Assembly: GCF_900129215.1 (NCBI RefSeq)
Contig: NZ_FQUQ01000005.1
Coordinates: 62,001 to 126,000, forward strand
Length of the DNA: 64,000 nucleotides
DNA from: Pedobacter caeni
Lineage (GTDB): Bacteria; Bacteroidota; Bacteroidia; Sphingobacteriales; Sphingobacteriaceae
Direction of reading: 5' to 3'
Below are positions 27,751-36,826 of this stretch, in pieces. Each line of letters begins with the position of its first letter. The stretch's first letter is position 1. The position numbers and the translations under genes are program-made. The notes under the pieces were generated by a model. The model saw only the letters and a list, made by a program, of their open reading frames with translations, made no database searches and was not told the origin of the DNA.

Positions 27751-29922
27751 ATGTATAGAAGAATATTTAACCTCAGATATAGAAGAACATTTATTTGCAT
27801 TGCCCTTTTATTGACTGGCCTTGGGAAGGCACAGGCGCAGGATATTAAATGGGAGCAGGTGGCCCCTGGGATCTGGAAAGGAAGCGTAGGGAAACCTGAA
27901 AGTTATAACCTGCTGACGGCCTCTGGAGCAAATCCGGCAATGGAAGGTTTAAAACGGATGGGAGATGCAGGTTTTCCACTCCTTAAGGAGGATATTGTTG
28001 CAAAACAGAATGATGGAAAAACCTATCTCCGTTTTCCTTTAAGCAAAAAGGAACAGCTTTATGGCTTCGGACTGAACTTTCAGACGGTTCATCAGAGAGG
28101 GAAGATCCTGGAATTACATGTAGACCATTATGGAGGCAAAGACAATGGACGGACCCATGCCCCGACTCCTTTTTATGTGTCGTCGGATGGTTATGGGGTG
28201 TTCATTAATTCTGCACGTTATTTAAAAGTATATGCCGGTTCTGCAGTAAGACTGGACAGCAAAGATGCTCCGGTAGCCAAAGACAGAAATACAGATAAAA
28301 CCTGGTCTTCCCGTCCTTATTCGGACGCGGTAGAGATTCTTGTTCCTGCAGAAGGCGTAGAGTTCTACATTTTTGCCGGCCCTAAACCCCTGGATGCGGT
28401 AAGCCGGTACAACCTGTTTAATGGTGGCGGTCCTTTGCCTCCTCGCTGGGGACTGGGTTTTACGCAAAGGGTTAAAACCCTGTATACCTCTGCCGAAGTT
28501 GAAAATGAAGCCAAAGCTTTTGCGGATAAAGGTTTCCCGCTGGACTATATCGGTCTGGAGCCAGGCTGGCAGAGTAAAGCGTATCCCTGTACTTTTGAAT
28601 GGGACAACAGCCGCTATCCTGATCCTGCAGGTTTTGTTAAAAACATGCTCAGCAAAGGCATCAGGCTGAATTTATGGACCAATCCATATGTTTCCCCTGC
28701 TGCATCCATCTATAAAGAAATTAAGCCCTACACTGCCGATCATACCGTATGGCTGGGCGCAGTGCCTGATCTGACGATGCCTGAAGCCAGGAATATCCTG
28801 TTCGGGCAATTAAAGAAAGGCCAGGTAGATCTGGGGGTAAGCGGATACAAATTTGATGAAGTGGATGGTTATGACCATTATTTATGGCCGGATGTGACTA
28901 CTTTCCCTTCCGGAAAAAGCGCCGAACAATTACGTCAGACCTATGGCCTGTTGATTCAACGTTACAGTGCCGAGCTTTTTCATCAGCGGAACCAACGTAC
29001 TTATGGACTGGTCCGTGCTTCCAATGGAGGTGGTACCGCATTGCCTTATGTGATCTACAATGACTATTACAATCATGAGGACTTTATTACCGCATTGATC
29101 AACAGCAGTTTTTCGGGCGTACTCTGGACACCGGAAGCCAGGGCTTCGAAAACGGGAGAAGAATGGTTGCGCAGGATGCAGTCGGTGGTATTCTCGCCAA
29201 TGGCGATGATCAATGCCTGGTCCAGCGGCACAAAACCATGGTCTTATCCTGAAGTAGAGCAACAAGTGAAAGATATGGCGCTGTTGCGCATGCAGATGAT
29301 GCCATACTGGTACAGCGAGTTTGCCAAATACCATTTTCAGGGCATTCCGCCATTCCGGGCGATGAACCTGGAAGAGGGCTTCTTATCAGAAGTTCAAAAG
29401 GAAGTGAAAAGCACTAATCTGGAAGATAATCCTTATGTAGAGGCTGTTAGCAAGGAAGTTAAGGATCAGTATATGGCTGGGGAATACCTGTTGGTTGCCC
29501 CTGTGTTTGCCGGAAAAACCAGCCGGACGGTGATTCTGCCAAGAGGTAAATGGTTTGATTTTTATACGGGCAAATTTGCCGGCGATGGAGAAATCATCAC
29601 CGTAAGCCCCGGACTGGACAGGATTCCGGTATATGTGAAGGATGGAGGAATCATTCCGATGGGACCTGCCTTAATGCATGCGCCAAAACCCACTGATAAA
29701 ATCGACCTGGAAATCAGGTACTATGGTAGTAAACCCGGTAAATATCAGCTCTATGATGATGATGGGGAGACTTTTAACTATGAAAAAGGAGATTTCAGTT
29801 TTAGAGAGATCAGCATCAGCAAAGATCAGAAGGGCACATTAAAGACTTCCATTTCCAAAGCGGAAAAGGGAAAACCGAACAGCCTGAATAAAATCATTTT
29901 TAAAGCAATGACCAATGATTAA
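27751..29922 (+). CDS. GH31 family glycoside hydrolase
   Basis: A 723-residue exported enzyme with a long Arg-rich N-terminus and signal core ending at KAQAQ. The N-terminal beta domain (about 30-225) includes YGFGLNFQTVHQRG. The (beta/alpha)8 barrel contains GLEPGWQ and the nucleophile segment GYKFDEVDGYD (Asp about 369). The acid/base should be one of the acidic residues in YNDYYNHEDF (about 437-445). C-terminal beta domains hold EYLLVAPVF and YDDDGETFNYEKGDF. GH31 covers alpha-glucosidases, alpha-xylosidases and alpha-galactosidases; the motifs here do not decide between them. It is co-transcribed with GH95, and its stop overlaps the next gene's start region by 8 nt. Confidence 0.9.
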   Translation: MYRRIFNLRYRRTFICIALLLTGLGKAQAQDIKWEQVAPGIWKGSVGKPESYNLLTASGANPAMEGLKRMGDAGFPLLKEDIVAKQNDGKTYLRFPLSKKEQLYGFGLNFQTVHQRGKILELHVDHYGGKDNGRTHAPTPFYVSSDGYGVFINSARYLKVYAGSAVRLDSKDAPVAKDRNTDKTWSSRPYSDAVEILVPAEGVEFYIFAGPKPLDAVSRYNLFNGGGPLPPRWGLGFTQRVKTLYTSAEVENEAKAFADKGFPLDYIGLEPGWQSKAYPCTFEWDNSRYPDPAGFVKNMLSKGIRLNLWTNPYVSPAASIYKEIKPYTADHTVWLGAVPDLTMPEARNILFGQLKKGQVDLGVSGYKFDEVDGYDHYLWPDVTTFPSGKSAEQLRQTYGLLIQRYSAELFHQRNQRTYGLVRASNGGGTALPYVIYNDYYNHEDFITALINSSFSGVLWTPEARASKTGEEWLRRMQSVVFSPMAMINAWSSGTKPWSYPEVEQQVKDMALLRMQMMPYWYSEFAKYHFQGIPPFRAMNLEEGFLSEVQKEVKSTNLEDNPYVEAVSKEVKDQYMAGEYLLVAPVFAGKTSRTVILPRGKWFDFYTGKFAGDGEIITVSPGLDRIPVYVKDGGIIPMGPALMHAPKPTDKIDLEIRYYGSKPGKYQLYDDDGETFNYEKGDFSFREISISKDQKGTLKTSISKAEKGKPNSLNKIIFKAMTND

Positions 29923-31120
29923 GCAAATGAAAAGATTAAGCTTTGTTGTTTTTACTTTATTGTTATCGCTCTCTGCTTTTGCTCAGCTGTCAGGCGCTGC
30001 TTCTTCTTCGCGTTCGGCTGCTTCTCAAAGAAACAATGAGGTCATGCTGACTTTGAAAAAAACAGTGTTGGAACAGGCAGCATGGGCGATGAAGCAAAAA
30101 CCGGTAACCGTTACTGCGGCCAGTTCAGCAAGGTCTGCCGGAGGAGTACATGACTTTTACTCTGAAGGAGATTATTGGTGGCCTGATCCGGCAAATCCGG
30201 ATGGTCCTTATATTCAGAAGGATGGGATGACCAATCCGGAGAATTTTGTAGCGCACAGACTGGCCATGATCCGCTTCAGCAAAATCATAGGTGCGCTGGC
30301 TTCTGCCTACAAAATCACCGGAGATAAAAAATACGCAAAACAGGCCATGGTGCATTTACAAGCCTGGTTTATCAACGAAGGAAGCCGGATGAACCCTGGT
30401 TTGACCTTTGCACAAGCCATCAAAGGCCGGTTTACCGGAAGAGGAATCGGCATTATTGATACGATCCAGCTGCTGGAAGTTTCGCAGGGGATCCTGGTAT
30501 TGGAAAACGCATTAACGCCTGAAGTACTCAAGGGTACAAAGAAATGGTTCGGGGATTACCTGAACTGGCTCATGAGCCATCCTTACGGTAAAGACGAAAT
30601 GAATGCACAAAACAACCATGGAACCTGCTTTGTCATGCAGGTGGCTGCTTTTGCAAAACTAACAGGGGATGAGCAATTGATGAATTTTTGCAGAGAACGC
30701 TATAAAACAGTGTTGTTGCCCAATCAAATGGCAATCGATGGCAGTTTTCCAAGAGAACTGAGCCGTACCAAACCTTATGGTTATTCGATCTTCAACCTGG
30801 ATGCCATGACTACCCTTTGTCAGATTCTTTCTACTCCTGAGGACAACCTCTGGAAGTATGAAACTGCAGATGGAAAGTCGATCCAAAAAGGAATCAGCTA
30901 TCTGTATCCTTATTTAAAGGATAAAAGCAAATGGCCTTTAAAGCCGGATGTGATGCATTGGGAAAACTGGCCTGTGGCACAGCCTGCATTGCTGTTCGGT
31001 GCCGGGGAATTCCAACAGAAAGACTGGCTGCAGACCTGGAAAAAGCTGGATCATGACCCTCAGGTGGAGGAAGTGATCCGTAACCTGCCGGTAAGGAACC
31101 CGCTGATCTGGATGAATTAA
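29915..31120 (+). CDS. Alginate-lyase-superfamily polysaccharide lyase (PL38-like)
   Basis: A 401-residue exported protein of the alginate_lyase (PF05426) (alpha/alpha)-toroid class. The signal peptide ends near SAFAQ. The segment GDYWWPDPANPDGPYIQKDG and the following NPENF are typical of the PL38-like branch, whose studied members include glucuronan-type lyases; the PL38 assignment is from memory and tentative. NAQNNHGTCF probably holds the active-site Asn-His pair. The start at 29915 overlaps GH31 by 8 nt; a second ATG at 29927 is equally possible. In this locus it would cleave a uronate-containing backbone by beta-elimination, producing the unsaturated ends that the GH88 enzyme removes. 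Confidence 0.82.
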   Translation: MIKQMKRLSFVVFTLLLSLSAFAQLSGAASSSRSAASQRNNEVMLTLKKTVLEQAAWAMKQKPVTVTAASSARSAGGVHDFYSEGDYWWPDPANPDGPYIQKDGMTNPENFVAHRLAMIRFSKIIGALASAYKITGDKKYAKQAMVHLQAWFINEGSRMNPGLTFAQAIKGRFTGRGIGIIDTIQLLEVSQGILVLENALTPEVLKGTKKWFGDYLNWLMSHPYGKDEMNAQNNHGTCFVMQVAAFAKLTGDEQLMNFCRERYKTVLLPNQMAIDGSFPRELSRTKPYGYSIFNLDAMTTLCQILSTPEDNLWKYETADGKSIQKGISYLYPYLKDKSKWPLKPDVMHWENWPVAQPALLFGAGEFQQKDWLQTWKKLDHDPQVEEVIRNLPVRNPLIWMN

Positions 31121-31158
31121 CTTGATATAAACTAATTGATATAAACACGGAAACAGAT

Positions 31159-33051
31159 ATGAAGCTCAGGATGAACCGTAAGTCGGCCTTTTTATTCTTC
31201 TCCCTTTCTTTGATTGCAGGATCCGGTTATACTCAGGTGGCAGGCGATGAGGATAAGGAGATGTTTAATCAGGCAAGACAACGTGATGAGAAAGCCATAG
31301 ATGCGGCAAAAGATGGTTGGTGGACAGCATCAATGAAAAACCATGAACAGCGGATTCAATGGTGGAGGGATGCCAAATTTGGTATGTTCGTGCACTGGGG
31401 CCTGTATTCCAAGCCTGAAGGGGAGTGGAAAGGTAAAGTGGTAAACGGTTATGCTGAACACCTGATGAGGAAGGAAAAGATCAGCAGAGCCGCATATCTG
31501 GAGCTTGCCCATGAGTTCAATCCGGAAAAATTTAATGCGGAAGAATGGATTCTGAATGCTAAAAAAGCAGGGATGCAGTATTTCATCGTTACCGCAAAAC
31601 ACCATGATGGCTTTGCGTTATTTGATTCGAAGGTGTCGGATTTTGACATCGTTGACCAGACTCCCTTTAAGCGTGATGCGATGGCAGAACTTGCTGCTGC
31701 AGCAAAGAAACATGGGATGAGGTTTGGGTTTTACTATTCCCACGCCTTTGACTGGGAGCATCCTGATGCACCCGGAAACGACTGGGAATACCAAAATCCG
31801 GGAGGAGACAAGCTCCTTGGCGGAGCCAATTGGTTTGACAGTCATCCGGAATGGCTTCCTAAAGCAGTCAGGTATGTAGACCAGAAGGCCATTCCACAGA
31901 TTAAGGAACTGATCAATAAATACCATCCGGACATCCTTTGGTTTGATACCCCTCATAAATTGCCACTTTCGGAGAACCTGCGCATCCTTCAGGCCATCCG
32001 GGAAACAGATCCGGATATTGTAGTAAACGGACGTCTGGCAAGAAGTGCTGCGGTAAATTTTGGCGATTACCTGAATACCGGAGATCGCCCTGCGGAGTTA
32101 AGAACTGTGGATGGGGATTGGGAAGCCATCCCGACAACGAACGAATCTTATGGTTATTCGAAACACGACAACAGTCATAAGCCGGCCAAATTCTTTATCC
32201 GTCTATTGGCCAATGCGGCTTCCAGGGGAGGGAATATTTTATTGAACATCGGTCCCAAAGGGGATGGTAGTTTCGATGGGAAAGACAGCCGGATTCTGGA
32301 CAGCATAGGGGCCTGGGTAAAGGTCAATTCTGCTGCTGTGTTTGGAACGGAACGTTCTTCCTTACCGATTCCCGCCTGGGGAGTAACGACTCAGAAAGCG
32401 CAACGGGTTTACCTGCATGTCTTTGACTGGCCAACAGATGGTGTTTTATTATTGTCTGGCTTAAAAACGGAAGTTTCATCAGCTTATCTGCTTGCTGATC
32501 AATCTAAAAATAAACTTGAGGTAAAGCGTTTGAGTAGTTCAGATCTGCGCATCACTGTTCCGGGGCAGGCCCCGGACGGATCGGATGCCGTGCTGGTTCT
32601 GGAGCTGAAAACGCCTCTGAAAACTTCCCGGAATGCAGAAGGTGTTCGTGCCATTTCTGATAAAAATGTAAATAGGTTACTGGCTTTTGATGCCAGTTTA
32701 CATGGCAAAGACTTTGGCTTTGGAGATGGAAAAACCGACCGTTATTTTGTGGATAAATGGAAAACAGCGAGTCAGTTTTTTTCCTGGGACATCAGGTCTC
32801 TGGCCTCCTCAAAATACAAGATCATAGTCAAATACCTTACACCTTCCGGTGCCGGCGGAACTTACCAGCTGCAGGTTGCCGGTTTCAAAAAAGAACTTCC
32901 GGTATTGCCGCTTACCAACGGGGTACAGACTCAGGAAGCTGGAATCGTCGATCTAAAGAAAGGAGAGACACAACTAAAAATCAGCCCAGTTCAGATTTCC
33001 GGAACGGAGCTGATGAAACTATTGGAAATTCAATTGATCCCTGTTAACTAA
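31159..33051 (+). CDS. GH29 alpha-L-fucosidase with extra C-terminal domain
   Basis: A 630-residue exported enzyme. A signal peptide and a charged linker of about 40 residues precede the GH29 barrel. FGMFVHWGLYS and YFIVTAKHHDGFALFDS are family hallmarks. The nucleophile is Asp263 in ILWFDTPHK. The acid/base residue cannot be fixed by eye. NAASRGGNILLNIGPKGDG closes the barrel. A beta-sandwich domain (about 400-490) is followed by a further module (about 500-630) absent from the second GH29 enzyme of this locus, possibly carbohydrate binding. It removes alpha-L-fucose side groups. A pair of TTGATATAAAC repeats lies in the short gap before it. Confidence 0.93.
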   Translation: MKLRMNRKSAFLFFSLSLIAGSGYTQVAGDEDKEMFNQARQRDEKAIDAAKDGWWTASMKNHEQRIQWWRDAKFGMFVHWGLYSKPEGEWKGKVVNGYAEHLMRKEKISRAAYLELAHEFNPEKFNAEEWILNAKKAGMQYFIVTAKHHDGFALFDSKVSDFDIVDQTPFKRDAMAELAAAAKKHGMRFGFYYSHAFDWEHPDAPGNDWEYQNPGGDKLLGGANWFDSHPEWLPKAVRYVDQKAIPQIKELINKYHPDILWFDTPHKLPLSENLRILQAIRETDPDIVVNGRLARSAAVNFGDYLNTGDRPAELRTVDGDWEAIPTTNESYGYSKHDNSHKPAKFFIRLLANAASRGGNILLNIGPKGDGSFDGKDSRILDSIGAWVKVNSAAVFGTERSSLPIPAWGVTTQKAQRVYLHVFDWPTDGVLLLSGLKTEVSSAYLLADQSKNKLEVKRLSSSDLRITVPGQAPDGSDAVLVLELKTPLKTSRNAEGVRAISDKNVNRLLAFDASLHGKDFGFGDGKTDRYFVDKWKTASQFFSWDIRSLASSKYKIIVKYLTPSGAGGTYQLQVAGFKKELPVLPLTNGVQTQEAGIVDLKKGETQLKISPVQISGTELMKLLEIQLIPVN

Positions 33052-33114
33052 AAAATTCAGCTCAACTATAATTAAACTACCAGCTCAACTATATAAAACT
33101 AAGAACCTACGACA

Positions 33115-34299
33115 ATGAAAAGATACTTTTTTACCGTACTAGCCCTCTCATTATTGCATACCAGCTCTTTCGCACAGAAATTAAACGTTAAAAAAGCTTT
33201 TGACAAAGCTGCCCGGCAAACGGAAGTGATGTTGGGGGAGATTGAAAAAGTAAAACACAGCTCGGGAAAGAGCGCTTTGGTTTCTCCCAGAACCATAGAA
33301 CATGGAAAATTGAAACTGGTGGCCTCAAAAGACTGGACCAGTGGCTTTTTTCCTGGGGTATTGTGGTTCCTTTATGAATATACGCATCAGCAGAACTGGA
33401 AAAAGGAAGCCCAGAAATTCTCTGCTGATATTGAAAAAGAAAAACTAAACGGAGGCACCCATGATATGGGCTTCAAAGTATTTTGCAGCATAGGAACTGG
33501 TTTCCGTCTCACCAATGATCCGCATTATAAGGAAGTCATCCTGCAGTCGGCAAAAACACTGTCTACCCGTTTTAATCCCAAAACAGGTGTGATCCTTTCC
33601 TGGGACCATAGCCGGGACAAATGGGTAAACCCGGTGATCATCGACAACATGATGAATCTGGAACTACTTTTCGAGGCGACAAGGTTAAGTGGCGACTCTT
33701 CTTTTTATAAAATTGCCGTAAGTCATGCGAACACCACCATGAAGAACCATTTCCGTCCGGATTACAGCTCTTATCACGTAATTGATTATGACCCTGCCAC
33801 CGGAGCAGTACTGAAAAAAAATACCCACCAGGGCTATAGCCATGAGTCGGCATGGTCAAGGGGACAGGGCTGGGCACTTTATGGATATACTTTGTGCTAT
33901 CGTTATACCAAAGATCCGGTGTACCTGAAACAGGCAGAAAATATTGCTGCTTTTATCCTGAACCACCCGAATATGCCAAAAGACCTGATTCCATACTGGG
34001 ACTTTAACGCGCCAAACATTCCTAAGGAACCAAGAGATGTATCCGCAGGTGCGGTAATCGCTTCAGCGCTCTATGAACTAAGCGGTTATAGTGACCAAAA
34101 GAAACTATACAAAGAAAAAGCAGCGGTCATGATGCAAAGTATGGCCAATATCTATACCGCAAGGGTAGGGGAGAACAAAGGATTTATCCTGACCAGTAGT
34201 ACAGGTTCAAAACCGTCTGATACAGAGGTGAATGAGCCGCTTTCCTATGCGGATTATTACTATCTGGAAGCCTTGTTAAGGGCAGATCAGCTGAAATAG
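33115..34299 (+). CDS. GH88 unsaturated glucuronyl hydrolase
   Basis: A 394-residue exported enzyme with a signal peptide ending SSFAQK. The (alpha/alpha)6 barrel carries both conserved aspartates of the family: Asp117 in GGTHDMGF and Asp177 in PVIIDNMMNLELL, equivalent to Asp88/Asp149 of the Bacillus enzyme. HESAWSRGQGWALYGYTLCY is also a family signature. It hydrates the 4,5-unsaturated uronic acid left at the non-reducing end by polysaccharide lyases. Its presence is the best evidence that the lyases here act on a uronic-acid backbone. The 63-nt gap before it has a 13-bp direct repeat (33058-33070 and 33081-33093). Confidence 0.93.
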   Translation: MKRYFFTVLALSLLHTSSFAQKLNVKKAFDKAARQTEVMLGEIEKVKHSSGKSALVSPRTIEHGKLKLVASKDWTSGFFPGVLWFLYEYTHQQNWKKEAQKFSADIEKEKLNGGTHDMGFKVFCSIGTGFRLTNDPHYKEVILQSAKTLSTRFNPKTGVILSWDHSRDKWVNPVIIDNMMNLELLFEATRLSGDSSFYKIAVSHANTTMKNHFRPDYSSYHVIDYDPATGAVLKKNTHQGYSHESAWSRGQGWALYGYTLCYRYTKDPVYLKQAENIAAFILNHPNMPKDLIPYWDFNAPNIPKEPRDVSAGAVIASALYELSGYSDQKKLYKEKAAVMMQSMANIYTARVGENKGFILTSSTGSKPSDTEVNEPLSYADYYYLEALLRADQLK

Positions 34300-34402
34300 A
34301 CAAGCCTCCCTGTTCAAGGGGGACTGCAGAAGTCAATGGGGTATGAAGAACCTTTTTTAATCAACACGAATCAACCAAATATTAATTATATACCTAAAAA
34401 TT

Positions 34403-35185
34403 ATGAAAACAAAACATGTAATGATTGCTGTATTAATGAGTGGGGGCCTATTGTTGTCGAGTTGTGAAAAAGAAAAAGAACCAGATGCCCTAGCTGCGAA
34501 CAAAGAGCTGGCCACTGCCTCCGGGGGAAGCCAGATCATGTCTGTCCTCTTTAACGGGGATGCGAGTAATGGCACCTCAAATGTCTGGAAAACCACTAAT
34601 ATTGAAGGGACAGGGGCGGTAACCACTGTAAATGATGAAACAGGGACCCTGGTCTGGAAATTTTTAAAACCATCAGGGAGCCATAGAACCGAATGCCGTG
34701 GGGCAAAAAACTATAGTGCTCAGGAAGGCGATGAAATCTATATCGGCTGGACGAGCAAGATCTATATGCCAACCGACCTGAAAACAGATGCCCTTTTCCA
34801 ATGGAAATCGTATCCTACGGATGGGTCAGATCAAAATCATCCGTTTATGGTCCGTACCAAAAACGGAAAACTGGAACTTCAGCATTTTGACATTAATCAT
34901 GTAGCTTCTGTTCCCTGGTCTACTACGCTTTCAACCAGCACCTGGCTTAAGTTTGTGATCCGCATGAAAGTATCCAGAGATAAAACTGTAGGATTTATTG
35001 AATTCTGGTACAATGGAGTGAAACAAACACTCTCCAATGGCAGTGACCGCTTATATTGCAGAACCCTGGATACGGTACCGGAATGCGATCCTAAATGGGG
35101 CGTTTATGGTGGCGATACTGCGCAGGTGACCCATTTCGTGAAGAAAATCAGAATCGGGACTACCTATGCTGACGCTGCTCAGTAA
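34403..35185 (+). CDS. Jelly-roll polysaccharide lyase lipoprotein (heparin-lyase-I-like)
   Basis: A 260-residue lipoprotein with its lipobox at LLLSSCEKE. A single concanavalin-like beta-jelly-roll domain (about 45-255) resembles PF14099 lyases, the group covering PL13/PL20-type enzymes. The cues are HRTECRGAKNY, DEIYIGWTSKIYMP, LFQWKSYP, NHPFMVRTKNGKLELQHFD and the late PKWGVYGGD. The likely active-site residues are the Arg of TECR, the His of NHPF and the Tyr/Lys near the end; this is by analogy. It is expected to cut the polymer at the cell surface. PL20 (glucuronan lyase) would fit the GH88 neighbour, but PL7- or PL28-type membership cannot be excluded. Confidence 0.78.
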   Translation: MKTKHVMIAVLMSGGLLLSSCEKEKEPDALAANKELATASGGSQIMSVLFNGDASNGTSNVWKTTNIEGTGAVTTVNDETGTLVWKFLKPSGSHRTECRGAKNYSAQEGDEIYIGWTSKIYMPTDLKTDALFQWKSYPTDGSDQNHPFMVRTKNGKLELQHFDINHVASVPWSTTLSTSTWLKFVIRMKVSRDKTVGFIEFWYNGVKQTLSNGSDRLYCRTLDTVPECDPKWGVYGGDTAQVTHFVKKIRIGTTYADAAQ

Positions 35186-35277
35186 ATAGTCTGTAAGGGT
35201 TAAAATTGCTGAACCATAAGCCAATTGAGCAGAGTGCCGTTCCATAAATAGATATTAAATTAGAAAAGTATAACCAA

Positions 35278-36726
35278 ATGATTAATCACATGATGCGTAA
35301 AATATCACTATCCCTGCTTCTGGCACTCTCTTTCTTTACTCAATTGACTTATGGTCAGCAACCTTCCAAAGATGAGCGCATGGCCTGGTGGCGTGAGGCA
35401 AAATTTGGCATGTTCATCCATTGGGGTGTCTATGCACAATTTGCCGGAGTGTACCGGGGAGAAGAGCAACGCCGTGGCGGAGCCGAATGGATCATGAACA
35501 GGTCCAAAATTCCCGTTGCGGAGTATCAGGAAATGGCAAAAAGCTTTAACCCTACAAAATATGATGCTGATGCCTGGGTAAAAATGGCAAAAGATGCAGG
35601 AATGAAATACCTGGTCATCACAGCAAAACACCATGATGGCTTTGCTTTATTCAACTCAAAAGCAAGTAAATGGGACATTACTGATGCCACCCCTTATGGC
35701 AAAGATTTGCTAAAACCCCTGGCTGTAGCCTGTAAAAAATATGGGCTAAAGCTGGGGTTTTATTACTCACAGGCACAGGATTGGAACAATCCGGGTGGTG
35801 CAGCAGCACGAAAAGTGATGAGTGAGGGGTGGGCAAATCCGGATTCTGTAAAGGTGGACGCCTATACACTTGCCAATAAAGGCCATTGGGACCCTGCACA
35901 ACAAACAAAAACCTTTGATCAGTACATCGATGAAGTTGCCGTTCCTCAGGTAAAAGAGCTGATGACCAATTATGGCGATATCGCTGTGCTTTGGTGGGAT
36001 ACCCCGACAAATATGACAGACGATGCCGCTGTAAAGCTTCAGAATGCCTTAAAAACACAACCTTATATCATCACCAATGACCGTCTGAAAAGACCTAACT
36101 TCCCTGGTGATACCAAAACTCCGGAGCAGAAGATCCCAAATCAGTCGGAACTGGATGGAATGGACTGGGAAACCTGTATGACCATGAACGGAACCTGGGG
36201 ATTCAGGACTTCGGATCACAAATGGAAATCGAGTGAAACCCTGATCCGCAACCTGTCTGATATTGCCTCCAAAGGTGGAAATTACCTGTTGAATGTTGGC
36301 CCTAAGCCGGATGGCACCTTTCCTGAAGAGAGTGTAAAGAGATTAAGCGACATCGGAAAATGGATGAAAGTTAACAGCGAATCGATCTATGGCACCAAGG
36401 CCAGTCCGCTGTTGCCTTTGGATTGGGGAAGATGTACGAAAAAAGAAACTAAAAAGGGTACTATCCTGTATTTCTCGGTGTTCAACTGGCCTTCAAACGG
36501 GCAGCTGATTATTCCGGGGGTTAAAAACAAAGTGCTTTCTGCGAAGCTCCTGGCAGGAAATGTAAAGGTTAAAGCCGATACTAAAGGGGCTGATCTGTTG
36601 CTGACTTTACCTGCTCAGGCACCTGATGCGGTAGCAAGTGTGATCAAGGTCGAATTTGAAGGCGAGATCGCCAGTCAGCATGGAAATCAGCCAAAGAGAG
36701 AAATGAAAACAGGGGCATTAGATTAA
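35278..36726 (+). CDS. GH29 alpha-L-fucosidase (second copy, short form)
   Basis: A 482-residue exported enzyme. The signal peptide ends near TYGQQ; ATGs at 35290 and 35293 are alternative starts. The barrel has FGMFIHWGVYA, YLVITAKHHDGFALFNS and the nucleophile Asp241 in VLWWDTPTN. DWETCMTMNGTWGF probably holds the acid/base region, a different arrangement from the other GH29 enzyme. A C-terminal beta-sandwich (about 380-465) follows, and there is no further module. The two GH29 proteins differ enough to suggest different linkages or positions on the same glycan. It lies 92 nt after the jelly-roll lyase gene in the same orientation. Confidence 0.92.
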   Translation: MINHMMRKISLSLLLALSFFTQLTYGQQPSKDERMAWWREAKFGMFIHWGVYAQFAGVYRGEEQRRGGAEWIMNRSKIPVAEYQEMAKSFNPTKYDADAWVKMAKDAGMKYLVITAKHHDGFALFNSKASKWDITDATPYGKDLLKPLAVACKKYGLKLGFYYSQAQDWNNPGGAAARKVMSEGWANPDSVKVDAYTLANKGHWDPAQQTKTFDQYIDEVAVPQVKELMTNYGDIAVLWWDTPTNMTDDAAVKLQNALKTQPYIITNDRLKRPNFPGDTKTPEQKIPNQSELDGMDWETCMTMNGTWGFRTSDHKWKSSETLIRNLSDIASKGGNYLLNVGPKPDGTFPEESVKRLSDIGKWMKVNSESIYGTKASPLLPLDWGRCTKKETKKGTILYFSVFNWPSNGQLIIPGVKNKVLSAKLLAGNVKVKADTKGADLLLTLPAQAPDAVASVIKVEFEGEIASQHGNQPKREMKTGALD

Positions 36727-36744
36727 ACCAGATCAATCATGAAA

Positions 36745-36793
36745 GGATCATGATCATACCGATCACATAACGATTGATATCAGGATCATGATC
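36745..36793 (+). repeat. Two copies of GGATCATGATC before the PL6-like gene
   Basis: GGATCATGATC occurs at 36745-36755 and 36783-36793 (start-to-start 38 bp). Each contains the 10-bp palindrome GATCATGATC. They lie in the 100-nt gap before the PL6-like gene, so they could be operator sites or leftovers of a local duplication. Confidence 0.45.
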
Positions 36794-36826
36794 GCTTCAT
36801 AACCGATAAAAAACAATTATATTCTG

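Noticed and set aside
34300..34330. Possible terminator CTCCCT/AGGGGG after the GH88 gene
   Set aside because: The stem is only 6 bp with a G-U pair and has no T run after it.
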